This document shows, piece by piece, positions 1-5,203 of a DNA stretch of 5,203 nucleotides. A program made the position numbers and the translations under genes. The stretch is taken from the NCBI GenBank assembly GCA_003142495.1, contig PLMM01000215.1, forward strand, positions 1 through 5,203, given 5' to 3'. This stretch comes from Gemmatimonadota bacterium. GTDB lineage: Bacteria; Gemmatimonadota; Gemmatimonadetes; Gemmatimonadales; Gemmatimonadaceae. The stretch's first letter is position 1; each line of letters starts with the position of its first letter. The notes under the pieces were generated by a model. It was given only the letters and a program-made list of their open reading frames with translations. It did not search any database and was not told the origin of the DNA.

Positions 1-1133
1 ACGCGGTTGAGTTCACGACGGAGCGCGGGCTGCAGCGAACGCAGTTCACGCTCGATGACGATCGACCGCTCGGCCCGCAGGTGCGACAGATTCTCGAGGA
101 GCTTCGCGGCACGGGCGTAGTGATCTCGGGCACCGCGGAGGATGAGCTCTCCGTGGTGTGGGGCGGTCGCGATCTCGACACGACGCAGGCGCCGCAACAG
201 CTCGGCATCTCCCCGCAGCGCACGATCGAGCTGCACATGCAGCGGCGCGCGCGCGCAGTGAAGATCCCCGCGCTCGCGCCGTTCGTTCCCAAGGGAGCGT
301 ATGCTGCCGCGGTGAGCGGCATGGCCGGCGCGCTGATCGCGTGGTTCATCTGCTCGACGATCACGGATCTGAGCGACGCGCTGCCGACGTACGCGCGACT
401 CGATCTCGCCGAAGGTGGAATGATCGGCGTCTTCGCCGGCGGCTGCATCGCGGGCAGCGACGCGCTCCGCCGCCGCACGAGCATTCCGCTCGGTGCGCTC
501 TTCGGCGTGGTGCTCGGGCTCGTGGGCGGAGTCGCCGGTGGCGCGGCCGGCGCGGGGCTCGGCGGCTTGCTCACGCCTCGGCTTGCGCCCGCCGCGTTCC
601 CGCTCGCGCGCATCGTCGCGTGGGCGGTGCTCGGCACCGCGCTCGGGCTCACGCTCGGCATGCGCTGGTGGCAGGACGACGAGCGGCGCACCGTGGATGG
701 CGCCTGGTACGGCGCACTCGCCGGCGTGATCGCCGGGCTTCTGTATTCGCTGCCAGGCCCCTCGGAGTTCTGGCAGGCGCTCGCGTTCGCGATCGTGGGC
801 GCCGGCGTGGGCGCGGGCGTGTGCGCGCCGTCGCTTCGTCGCTCGGTGGCGATTCTCGAGCTCGAGCGCGGTGCGAGCGGCAGCGTCGGGCTCACGCGTC
901 TGCGCGAATGGGGGCTCCTGAACGGCGGCTCCGTGCTCCTCGAGCGCGACGGCTCGACGGCCGCGACGGTCATGTGTGAGACGACGCGATGCCGCATCGT
1001 GCCTGCGAGCGGCGGCGGCGTGCGCGTGTCGGGGAAATCGATCTCCGCGCCCACCGAATTGGTGAACGAGGATCGCATCGCGATTGGCGACGCGCAGTAT
1101 CGTTTTCGGCGACGCCGGCGGGTGAGCGCATGA
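1..1133 (+). CDS. Partial polytopic membrane protein: ubiquitin-like N-terminus, about six membrane segments, FHA-like C-terminus
   Basis: The reading frame is open to the left edge: 26 sense codons precede the GTG at 81, which has no Shine-Dalgarno in front of it. The true start is therefore probably upstream, and at least 376 residues are visible. Counting from that GTG, the segment running from the window edge to about residue 53 has the pattern of a ubiquitin-like (beta-grasp) domain: a helix-like VRQILEEL, a strand around LSVVWGGRDLD, then LGI and TIELHM. Hydrophobic Gly/Ala-rich stretches follow at about 73-92, 110-126, 136-162, 174-194, 207-223 and 230-248, consistent with six membrane helices. 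The last ~65 residues (about 283-344) look like the end of an FHA domain (VSGKSI, then NEDRIAIGDAQYRFR). The canonical Gly-Arg and Ser-x-x-His phosphothreonine-binding residues are not evident, so binding may be lost. The ubiquitin-like plus multi-TM layout recalls EccD of type VII secretion, but homology is unproven. It overlaps the next gene by 4 nt (ATGA), which implies coupled expression. The function is unknown; a membrane component or regulator of the T6SS-like locus is inferred. Confidence 0.8.
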   Translation, partial: AVEFTTERGLQRTQFTLDDDRPLGPQVRQILEELRGTGVVISGTAEDELSVVWGGRDLDTTQAPQQLGISPQRTIELHMQRRARAVKIPALAPFVPKGAYAAAVSGMAGALIAWFICSTITDLSDALPTYARLDLAEGGMIGVFAGGCIAGSDALRRRTSIPLGALFGVVLGLVGGVAGGAAGAGLGGLLTPRLAPAAFPLARIVAWAVLGTALGLTLGMRWWQDDERRTVDGAWYGALAGVIAGLLYSLPGPSEFWQALAFAIVGAGVGAGVCAPSLRRSVAILELERGASGSVGLTRLREWGLLNGGSVLLERDGSTAATVMCETTRCRIVPASGGGVRVSGKSISAPTELVNEDRIAIGDAQYRFRRRRRVSA

Positions 1134-2497
1134 TGCGCGCGCGTGGCGCGACGTTCTTCGCGCTCATGGTGGGCGCGCTTGCGAGCGCGCTGCCGGCGCA
1201 GGTCGCGACCCAGACATCGCCAGTGACCATGGTGCGCTGCCTGGAGAGCTCCGACGTGCCGTGCTTGAGCGCGACGGTGCCGCTGCGCCCCGAAGAGGCG
1301 CGCGCATCGAACGACAAGACGGGTGCCTCGGATTGGAAGGCGTCGATCGCCGACCTCTCGCTCACCGGCGGCATCGCGCGCTCGACGGCGACGATTGCGC
1401 ATCCGCTCACGCTGCTTGTGCTCGTCGACATCAGTGGCAGCATGAAGGGCGCGGGCATCGAGCTCACGCGCTCGGCGCTGCGCACCTTCATCTCCGAGCT
1501 GCCGCGCGGCTCCGTGCGCGTTGCCGTCGCGGCGTTCGCGAGCCGCAATCTCGTGCCTCGCATTCGCGCGGCGCAGTTCACCGATCCGCAGAGTGCGCTC
1601 GCGCAGGTGGACGCGCTGCCGCAGCCCGAAGGTAACACGGGATTGTACAGCGCAGTCGAGATCGGGTCGGAGGTGGTGAAAGGAGCGCTCGAGAACGCGC
1701 CCAAGGATGCGTGGGGAGCGCTGCTCGTGATCACGGATGGTGTGAACGACGTGCGCGCCACCGATGATCCGGGATTGCTGACGGGAGCCGCGGGTCGCGA
1801 TGCCGCGGTGAATGCGGTGGCGAGCAGCGGCAGCTACGTCTGGCTCGTCGGCATCGGCTCGGCGCCCGATGGTGCGGAGCTGCAAGCACTTGCGGGCACT
1901 CACGGCGAGCGGTATTTAGTAGCCGAAGATCCGCTCTTGCTACATCGTGTATTTACGGGCATTCGCGACGCGCTATTTACAACGCGCGCATTGACTTACC
2001 CGGCTCCCCTCTGGGCTCGCGCCCGGCTCGCCCGCGGGGTTTTCCCGCTCACGGTGAGCCGCGGCGATGGTCGTGGCTGTTGTGCGGCTGCGGTAGCGGG
2101 GCGGTGGACGCCGCCGCTCTACGCGTTGCCGGCATTCAGTGGTGTTGCCGACTCCGGCACGGCTACAGCGCAGGGCATCACCGCCTTCGAACAGAAACAG
2201 CCTCGCGTCGAGAGCAATGTCCTCGTGTTCGGTTTTTTCGCGCTTGTCGCATTAGTACTGTGGTTCTTGCTGCCGGGCATGATGTGGCCCGACGAATCGG
2301 TGGCGATGGCGGGGCCGCCGGTGGCCAAGCTCGCTAGTAGTGTCGCTGCGCCGGCGGTGGCAGTGCGCGCAGCGCCAACGGCTGCGGCACCGGAGCAGGC
2401 GCCATCAGGCGGCGGCGTGCGCCGAGGAGTCACGGAAGCGCCGCCGCGTCGTCCTACCGACGTCACGGCAGCCACGGCGCGTCGAGCGGTCAAGTAA
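1130..2497 (+). CDS. Secreted, membrane-anchored VWA-domain protein
   Basis: The frame is open from 989, but the ATG at 1130 is preferred. It overlaps the previous TGA in an ATGA junction and begins a clear signal peptide (MMRARG, then a hydrophobic core at residues 8-20 and ALPAQ, with possible cleavage after A23). The product is 455 residues. A VWA domain spans about residues 92-285. Its MIDAS metal site looks complete: D100-x-S102-x-S104 in the DISGS motif, T170 in EGNTGLYSA, and D203 in ITDG. Such domains usually bind a divalent cation and mediate protein-protein contact. Residues about 362-383 form one membrane helix, followed by a ~70-residue Ala/Pro-rich tail with Arg residues, probably cytoplasmic. 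The domain itself would then be periplasmic. C37 and C45 could pair in a disulfide. Codon use shifts locally between 1916 and 1981 and again near 2252, where rare NNA codons, including TTA, appear. VWA domains also occur in T6SS signalling (the PpkA C-terminus), but no kinase is visible here. The exact role is unknown. Confidence 0.85.
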   Translation: MMRARGATFFALMVGALASALPAQVATQTSPVTMVRCLESSDVPCLSATVPLRPEEARASNDKTGASDWKASIADLSLTGGIARSTATIAHPLTLLVLVDISGSMKGAGIELTRSALRTFISELPRGSVRVAVAAFASRNLVPRIRAAQFTDPQSALAQVDALPQPEGNTGLYSAVEIGSEVVKGALENAPKDAWGALLVITDGVNDVRATDDPGLLTGAAGRDAAVNAVASSGSYVWLVGIGSAPDGAELQALAGTHGERYLVAEDPLLLHRVFTGIRDALFTTRALTYPAPLWARARLARGVFPLTVSRGDGRGCCAAAVAGRWTPPLYALPAFSGVADSGTATAQGITAFEQKQPRVESNVLVFGFFALVALVLWFLLPGMMWPDESVAMAGPPVAKLASSVAAPAVAVRAAPTAAAPEQAPSGGGVRRGVTEAPPRRPTDVTAATARRAVK

Positions 2498-2521
2498 CGG
2501 CGCGATAACGCAGTACCGTTA
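2495..2521. repeat. 6-bp inverted repeat TAACGG / CCGTTA
   Basis: TAACGG at 2495-2500, which includes the stop codon of the VWA gene, is perfectly complementary to CCGTTA at 2516-2521 across a 15-nt spacer. A further TAACG lies at 2506-2510. The half-sites are short, so chance is possible. The spacing, roughly two helical turns between half-site centres, would suit a dimeric regulator. It could equally form a weak RNA stem. Confidence 0.3.
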
Positions 2522-2591
2522 GATGAGGTTCTTTCACCGGAAAGTGTTCGTTCATTGTTGTGGTGCGCGGTTCATCTCGAGGAGGAGTTAG
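2498..2591 (+). promoter_or_regulatory. 94-nt gap ahead of tssB; possible promoter/operator region
   Basis: This is the largest gap in the window, less GC-rich than the genes, and it separates the membrane/VWA pair from the sheath genes. It is a plausible place for a separate promoter or leader, but I see no convincing -35/-10 pair. It contains part of a TAACGG/CCGTTA inverted repeat and a short CTTTC-ACCG-GAAAG hairpin at 2531-2544. There is no T-tract to suggest a terminator. Continued transcription from the upstream genes remains possible. Confidence 0.3.
2579..2587 (+). promoter_or_regulatory. Strong Shine-Dalgarno of tssB
   Basis: GAGGAGGAG contains AGGAGG at 2580-2585, six bases before the ATG at 2592. 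It fixes the tssB start and predicts efficient initiation, as expected for an abundant structural subunit. Confidence 0.75.
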
Positions 2592-3071
2592 ATGCCAGTT
2601 GTGAAGGTTTCGCGGGCGGGTGTCCGCTCCGCACCACGCGAAGTACCCACGGATACCACTGCGACGGTGCTGCCGATGACCGTCGATCGCGTCGGCCAGG
2701 AATGTCCCGAGGACGACCAGCCGACCAAGGTGAGCAGCCTGGCCGAGGCATTCGAGAAGTTCAAGCCGAAGCTCGACTTCAAGACGACCGTTGGTGAGGA
2801 AGGAACGGAGTTCGTCGCCGAGCTGGAGTTCAAGAGCCTCAAGGATTTCGATCCGAAGAAGATCCGTTCGCGCGAGCCCGGCAAGCGCAACGATCTCGCG
2901 GATCTGCAGAGCCGCATCGATCTCCTCCACCGCATGCGCGAGCGCTTCGCCGTGCTCTCGGTGAAGAAGGCGTGGGAGAATACCGACCAGCGCAAGGAAA
3001 TCATCGACGCCGTGGCGGAGTTCGAACAGCAGCTGCGCAACATCGCCGGCGGCGAAGGAGCGGCATCATGA
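2592..3071 (+). CDS. tssB: TssB/VipA-like small contractile sheath subunit
   Basis: The 159-residue product has the typical TssB length (about 160-170). TssB pairs with TssC to build the contractile sheath that drives the Hcp tube out of the cell; it is cytoplasmic. The first ~45 residues are extended and probably supply inter-subunit strands. Residues 48-60 (VSSLAEAFEKFKPK) match the family's segment before the conserved strand. Residues 75-90 (FVAELEFKSLKDFDPKKI) match the hallmark 'L.F.s..DF.P..i' of TssB. A helical C-terminal half (about 97-152) follows, with the usual leucine-rich register and a final FEQQLRNI helix. By memory of both families it looks closer to Bacteroidota (T6SSiii) TssB than to proteobacterial VipA; this was not tested by alignment. 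The ATG at 2592 has a strong Shine-Dalgarno. The stop overlaps the tssC start in ATGA, suggesting coupled, balanced synthesis of the two subunits. Confidence 0.87.
   Translation: MPVVKVSRAGVRSAPREVPTDTTATVLPMTVDRVGQECPEDDQPTKVSSLAEAFEKFKPKLDFKTTVGEEGTEFVAELEFKSLKDFDPKKIRSREPGKRNDLADLQSRIDLLHRMRERFAVLSVKKAWENTDQRKEIIDAVAEFEQQLRNIAGGEGAAS
3055..3060 (+). promoter_or_regulatory. Shine-Dalgarno of tssC inside the end of tssB
   Basis: AAGGAG lies seven bases before the ATG at 3068. It decides the tssC start in favour of 3068 over in-frame upstream candidates such as the ATG at 2972, which would overlap tssB by 100 nt. Confidence 0.75.
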
Positions 3072-4411
3072 GCGAAGAAGTCAAAACGCGCACGACCTTC
3101 GACATCATCGGCAAGAAGGCGGCGGGCAAGGCGATCGAAGAGATCTTCAACGTCATTCACCCCGCGCCGCCGAAAACGTCGTTGGGCGAGATCTTCACCG
3201 CTGAATCCGCGCATCAGTTTCTCGATCGCGTGGCCAGCTTCTCCGCGCTGCTGTCGCAGTCGGACAGTCACGCGCAGGCGCTCAAGAAGCTCGACGCTGC
3301 GATCGCGGACATGGAGAAGGTGCGCGACGAGGTGCTGAAGGCCGTCTACAAGCAGATTCGCCCGCTCGAGAAGAGCTACAAGCAGATCCAGCTCTTCTTC
3401 GAGAACTCGGAAGTGCGCGACAACGTCCAGCGTCCGCCGGTCGAGTTCTTCATCTTCAACGCCGACACGAAGGCGATCACGAGCGACGTCGACAGCTCGA
3501 CGATCGTCGCGCTCGACGAGTTCGTGCAGGGGCGGAACGACAGCTTCAACTTCCGGCAGTTCATCTGCAATCTCGTCGTGCCGGGGTACATCCCGGACGT
3601 CGTGCGCAAGCGCCTGGAAGACATCTCGAACAAGTGGGGCATGCTGCTCATCGGCGATCTGAAGGATGAGAAGAGCTTCCGCTCGCTCAGCGATCAATTT
3701 CGAACGGATGGCGGCGCGTACGAGTTCCTCAAGCGTCCGGAGGACAAGGCTGCGTCGGATGTCGTGATCGCGGGCTACGTGAAGCTGCGCGAGAAGCATT
3801 GGTTCGAGGAGCCCGATGGCGACTCGGAAGATGCCGATCTCTATTCACCGGCATCGATGCTCTTCGCGGGCTCGCTCGCGCGAGCGGATCGCACCACCGG
3901 CGGCGGAATAGCGCAGGGTCCCGTCGGCATGATCTTCGGCAAGATTCGCGGCGTGGAAAAGTCGCGCATCGAGCCGCGTATCTCGCAGATGGAGCATTTG
4001 TCGATGGAGCGGCAGGTCGTCTCGATCATCCGCAACGAGGACAATGATCTCTGCTTCGTGGGCAGCCGCTCGCAGGCCGAGGATCCGAATGGCGTGCTCA
4101 AGTTCTTCACGTCGTATCGCGTGCTGCGCTACCTCGAGCGGCGCATCGCGGTCTATCTGCGTCGCGTGGCGGAGCAGCGCCTCACGCGCGACCTGGTGAA
4201 GTCGCAGGTGCGCGATCCGATCGAGGAGTTCCTGCGCAGCGAGAAGCAGAAGGGCACGATCTACGACTTCAACCTCGACATCGACATGGCCGAGGACAAG
4301 TTCGCGATGGGCGTGCTCGACATGGGGCTGGAGGTGCTGCCGGTTGGTCCGGCGGAGACGTTCAACCTGAAAATCGACACGCCGAACTTCTCCAAGGAAG
4401 AGGGGAAATAG
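3068..4411 (+). CDS. tssC: TssC/VipB-like large contractile sheath subunit, divergent (T6SSiii-like)
   Basis: The product has 447 residues, shorter than proteobacterial TssC (about 490-500). TssC forms the body of the T6SS sheath with TssB, in the cytoplasm. Residues 10-30 form a likely amphipathic N-terminal helix (FDIIGKKAAGKAIEEIF), where ClpV binding maps in VipB. A helical region follows to about 110 (PLEKSYKQIQLFF). A central alpha/beta core includes FICNLVVPGYIPDVV (165-179) and the strand KWGMLLIGDL (189-198). The acidic stretch FEEPDGDSEDADLYSPASML (246-265) precedes a glycine-rich loop. Residues 344-362 resemble the family's conserved helix leading to the C-terminal handshake domain, and the strand LEVLPVGPAETFNLKI (421-436) ends the protein. 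The core pattern recalls, from memory, Bacteroidota TssC (the DUF5458-type sheath protein). The start at 3068 rests on AAGGAG and on the ATGA overlap with tssB. An alternative reading as a tailocin or eCIS sheath is less likely given the paired TssB. Confidence 0.87.
   Translation: MSEEVKTRTTFDIIGKKAAGKAIEEIFNVIHPAPPKTSLGEIFTAESAHQFLDRVASFSALLSQSDSHAQALKKLDAAIADMEKVRDEVLKAVYKQIRPLEKSYKQIQLFFENSEVRDNVQRPPVEFFIFNADTKAITSDVDSSTIVALDEFVQGRNDSFNFRQFICNLVVPGYIPDVVRKRLEDISNKWGMLLIGDLKDEKSFRSLSDQFRTDGGAYEFLKRPEDKAASDVVIAGYVKLREKHWFEEPDGDSEDADLYSPASMLFAGSLARADRTTGGGIAQGPVGMIFGKIRGVEKSRIEPRISQMEHLSMERQVVSIIRNEDNDLCFVGSRSQAEDPNGVLKFFTSYRVLRYLERRIAVYLRRVAEQRLTRDLVKSQVRDPIEEFLRSEKQKGTIYDFNLDIDMAEDKFAMGVLDMGLEVLPVGPAETFNLKIDTPNFSKEEGK
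4394..4405 (+). promoter_or_regulatory. Shine-Dalgarno of the 117-residue gene, inside tssC
   Basis: The purine-rich AAGGAAGAGGGG ends six bases before the ATG at 4412, and its core lies within usable distance. It supports a genuine start immediately after the tssC TAG. Confidence 0.6.
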
Positions 4412-4765
4412 ATGGCGGCCGGCGACAAGAAGACGCCCGACGAAAGCGACGACGCGTCGCCGGCCCCGCGCAAGCCCGACGTGCGTGTGAGCTCGCACGA
4501 CGACATGGGTGTGCGCGTCTCGCGTGATCTGAACGCGTCGGGACCAGTGGCGCGCGGCTACAACTCGAACATGTCGAAGCTGAATTTCTCTTCGCGCGGA
4601 CTGCCTCGCGAAGAAGTGGTCGACGACGAGGATCCGGTGCCGGCGAAACCGGTGGCCGCCGCGCCGGTGAGGCCGCCGGCGCCTGCTGCACCACCCGCCA
4701 CGCCGGCAGCACCGGCGGAAGGCGGCGCTCTCTCCTGGCTCACGGGGCTGTTCAAGCGCCGCTGA
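4412..4765 (+). CDS. Unrecognised small, mostly disordered protein between tssC and hcp
   Basis: I do not recognise this 117-residue protein. It starts with no gap after the tssC TAG (TAGATG), has a good Shine-Dalgarno and is followed by a clear gap before hcp, so it is a believable gene. Residues 1-33 are charged and polar, rich in Asp, Lys, Ser and Pro. Residues about 34-67 contain the least biased stretch (VRVSRDLNASG, then GYNSNMSKLNFSSRGLPRE), a candidate binding segment. After acidic VVDDEDP (69-75) comes a Pro/Ala linker (about 75-102). The protein ends in a short hydrophobic, basic peptide, ALSWLTGLFKRR (106-117). There is no signal peptide, membrane helix or known catalytic motif. 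The layout of sticky motif, flexible linker and terminal peptide suits an adaptor that docks onto a larger assembly. Its position between sheath and tube genes suggests a T6SS accessory role, which is inference only. Confidence 0.78.
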   Translation: MAAGDKKTPDESDDASPAPRKPDVRVSSHDDMGVRVSRDLNASGPVARGYNSNMSKLNFSSRGLPREEVVDDEDPVPAKPVAAAPVRPPAPAAPPATPAAPAEGGALSWLTGLFKRR

Positions 4766-4790
4766 GCGGCGATCGATTCCCCGACTCACC

Positions 4791-4810
4791 CTGCCGGCGC
4801 TCGCCGGCGG
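4791..4810 (+). other. GC-rich hairpin in the gap before hcp
   Basis: CTGCCGGC (4791-4798) pairs with GCCGGCGG (4803-4810) around a GCTC loop, giving an 8-bp stem with one T-G wobble. No T-run follows, so a simple intrinsic terminator is unlikely. It may act as an mRNA stability or processing element, or partly attenuate transcription between the upstream genes and hcp. GCCGGC is common in such GC-rich DNA, so chance cannot be excluded. Confidence 0.4.
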
Positions 4811-4830
4811 CTCTCCACGAACCCAATCAC

Positions 4831-4835
4831 GAGGA
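4831..4835 (+). promoter_or_regulatory. Shine-Dalgarno of hcp
   Basis: GAGGA (within GAGGAACGACG) lies six bases before the ATG at 4842 and fixes the start of the tube gene. Confidence 0.65.
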
Positions 4836-4841
4836 ACGACG

Positions 4842-5203
4842 ATGGCTGCTCGTACTTACGGCGCCTGCCACATTGAGGCGGGGAAGATCGACCTATGGCC
4901 GAACGAAGCACGCGTGCGCATCCTGTCGCCGCGCGATCAGGCGACCGGGCAGGCGACTGGACGTCATCAGATTCAGGGAATCAGTGCGTGGGTGAATGCG
5001 AGCGATGAGTCGCGCATCACGCAGGACGTGCTGATGGAAGTCTGGAAGTCGATGTTCGCGAACGAGATGCTGGCGAAGGTGTCGATCACGTGGTACACGA
5101 ACGAGGCGAAGGGCGCGAACGTGCTCGCGAATCTCGAATTTCAGGGCAGCGTGACGGGCTTCGAGTTCTTCAATCCGGGCACGCCAATGTCCGACATCAC
5201 CGC
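4842..5203 (+). CDS. hcp: Hcp/TssD-like tube protein, 3' end beyond the window
   Basis: The frame is open from the ATG at 4842 to the right edge, giving 120 residues with no stop. Hcp forms hexameric rings that stack into the inner tube of the T6SS and is expelled with the spike; family members are usually about 130-170 residues, so a short C-terminal part is missing. Three stretches match the Hcp pattern: DQATGQATGRHQIQGISAWV (32-51), like the 'SGQPSGQR...F.F' extended loop and strand; a central helix, DVLMEVWKSMFANEML (62-77); and AKVSITWYTNEAKG (78-91), like 'LPKVELHWYR...G', followed by LANLEFQGSVTGFEFF (95-110), like the next two strands. The N-terminal strand is shorter than in typical Hcp. 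No fused effector domain is visible, but the missing 3' end leaves this open. It follows tssC after one extra gene rather than directly. Placement beside tssB and tssC strongly supports the call. Confidence 0.78.
   Translation, partial: MAARTYGACHIEAGKIDLWPNEARVRILSPRDQATGQATGRHQIQGISAWVNASDESRITQDVLMEVWKSMFANEMLAKVSITWYTNEAKGANVLANLEFQGSVTGFEFFNPGTPMSDIT

Noticed and set aside
81..83. GTG at 81 as the start of the first gene
   Set aside because: There is no Shine-Dalgarno upstream, the frame is open to the window edge, and the upstream residues complete a ubiquitin-like domain.
158..979. Long + strand frame inside the membrane gene
   Set aside because: The product is Arg/Ala-rich with no domain pattern, typical of an alternative-frame shadow in GC-rich coding DNA.
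989..1129. Upstream in-frame start for the VWA protein
   Set aside because: It would overlap the membrane gene by about 145 nt with an Arg-rich shadow peptide and would bury the signal peptide that begins at 1130.
1991..2020. TTGACT at 1991 as a -35 promoter element
   Set aside because: There is no -10-like hexamer at the proper spacing, and it lies within coding sequence.
2034..2048. GCGGG-GTTTT-CCCGC hairpin as a terminator
   Set aside because: It lies inside the VWA coding frame, has only a 5-bp stem and is not followed by a T-run.
2972..3067. Upstream in-frame start for TssC
   Set aside because: It would overlap tssB by 100 nt; the ATG at 3068 has AAGGAG at the right distance.
2588..3799. 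403-codon frame on the minus strand opposite tssB/tssC
   Set aside because: It lies antisense to two well-supported sheath genes; its Arg/Leu/Asp-rich content is a shadow of their codon bias.
3845..4789. 314-codon minus-strand frame opposite tssC and the 117-residue gene
   Set aside because: It is His/Arg-rich with no recognisable motif and covers genes with convincing starts and family matches.
1..5203. CRISPR arrays, tRNA/rRNA genes, insertion sequences
   Set aside because: I saw no spaced direct repeats, cloverleaf-like segments, transposase motifs or terminal inverted repeats.

Overview
This is a high-GC, gene-dense window from what looks like a Gram-negative (diderm) bacterium. Third codon positions are strongly G/C, and one protein has a classical signal peptide. 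Nothing fixes the taxon. Composition and gene content would suit a soil-type phylum such as Gemmatimonadota, Acidobacteriota or Myxococcota, but that is a guess.

All six genes read on the + strand and are tightly packed, so the window appears to be a slice of a type VI secretion system (T6SS) or closely related contractile-injection locus. From left to right: (i) the 3' part of a polytopic membrane protein, open at the left edge, with a ubiquitin-like N-terminal region, about six Gly/Ala-rich membrane segments and a degenerate FHA-like C-terminus; (ii) a secreted von Willebrand factor A (VWA) protein with an intact metal-binding motif and one C-terminal membrane anchor, whose start overlaps the previous stop (ATGA); (iii) a 94-nt gap with a small inverted repeat and a possible leader peptide; (iv) tssB, the small sheath subunit; (v) tssC, the large sheath subunit, again joined by an ATGA overlap; (vi) an unrecognised, largely disordered 117-residue protein starting directly after the tssC stop; (vii) a 76-nt gap with a GC-rich hairpin; (viii) an Hcp/TssD-like inner-tube gene cut by the right edge.

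TssB and TssC would assemble the contractile sheath around a tube of stacked Hcp rings. Their sequences resemble, from memory, the Bacteroidota-type (T6SSiii) sheath proteins more than the proteobacterial ones. T6SSiii systems lack the usual TssJLM membrane complex. The upstream Ubl-TM-FHA protein and the periplasmic VWA protein are therefore candidates for an alternative envelope-spanning or regulatory module. The unknown protein between tssC and hcp is a candidate accessory factor for sheath/tube assembly. These functional links are inferences from gene order and domain architecture.
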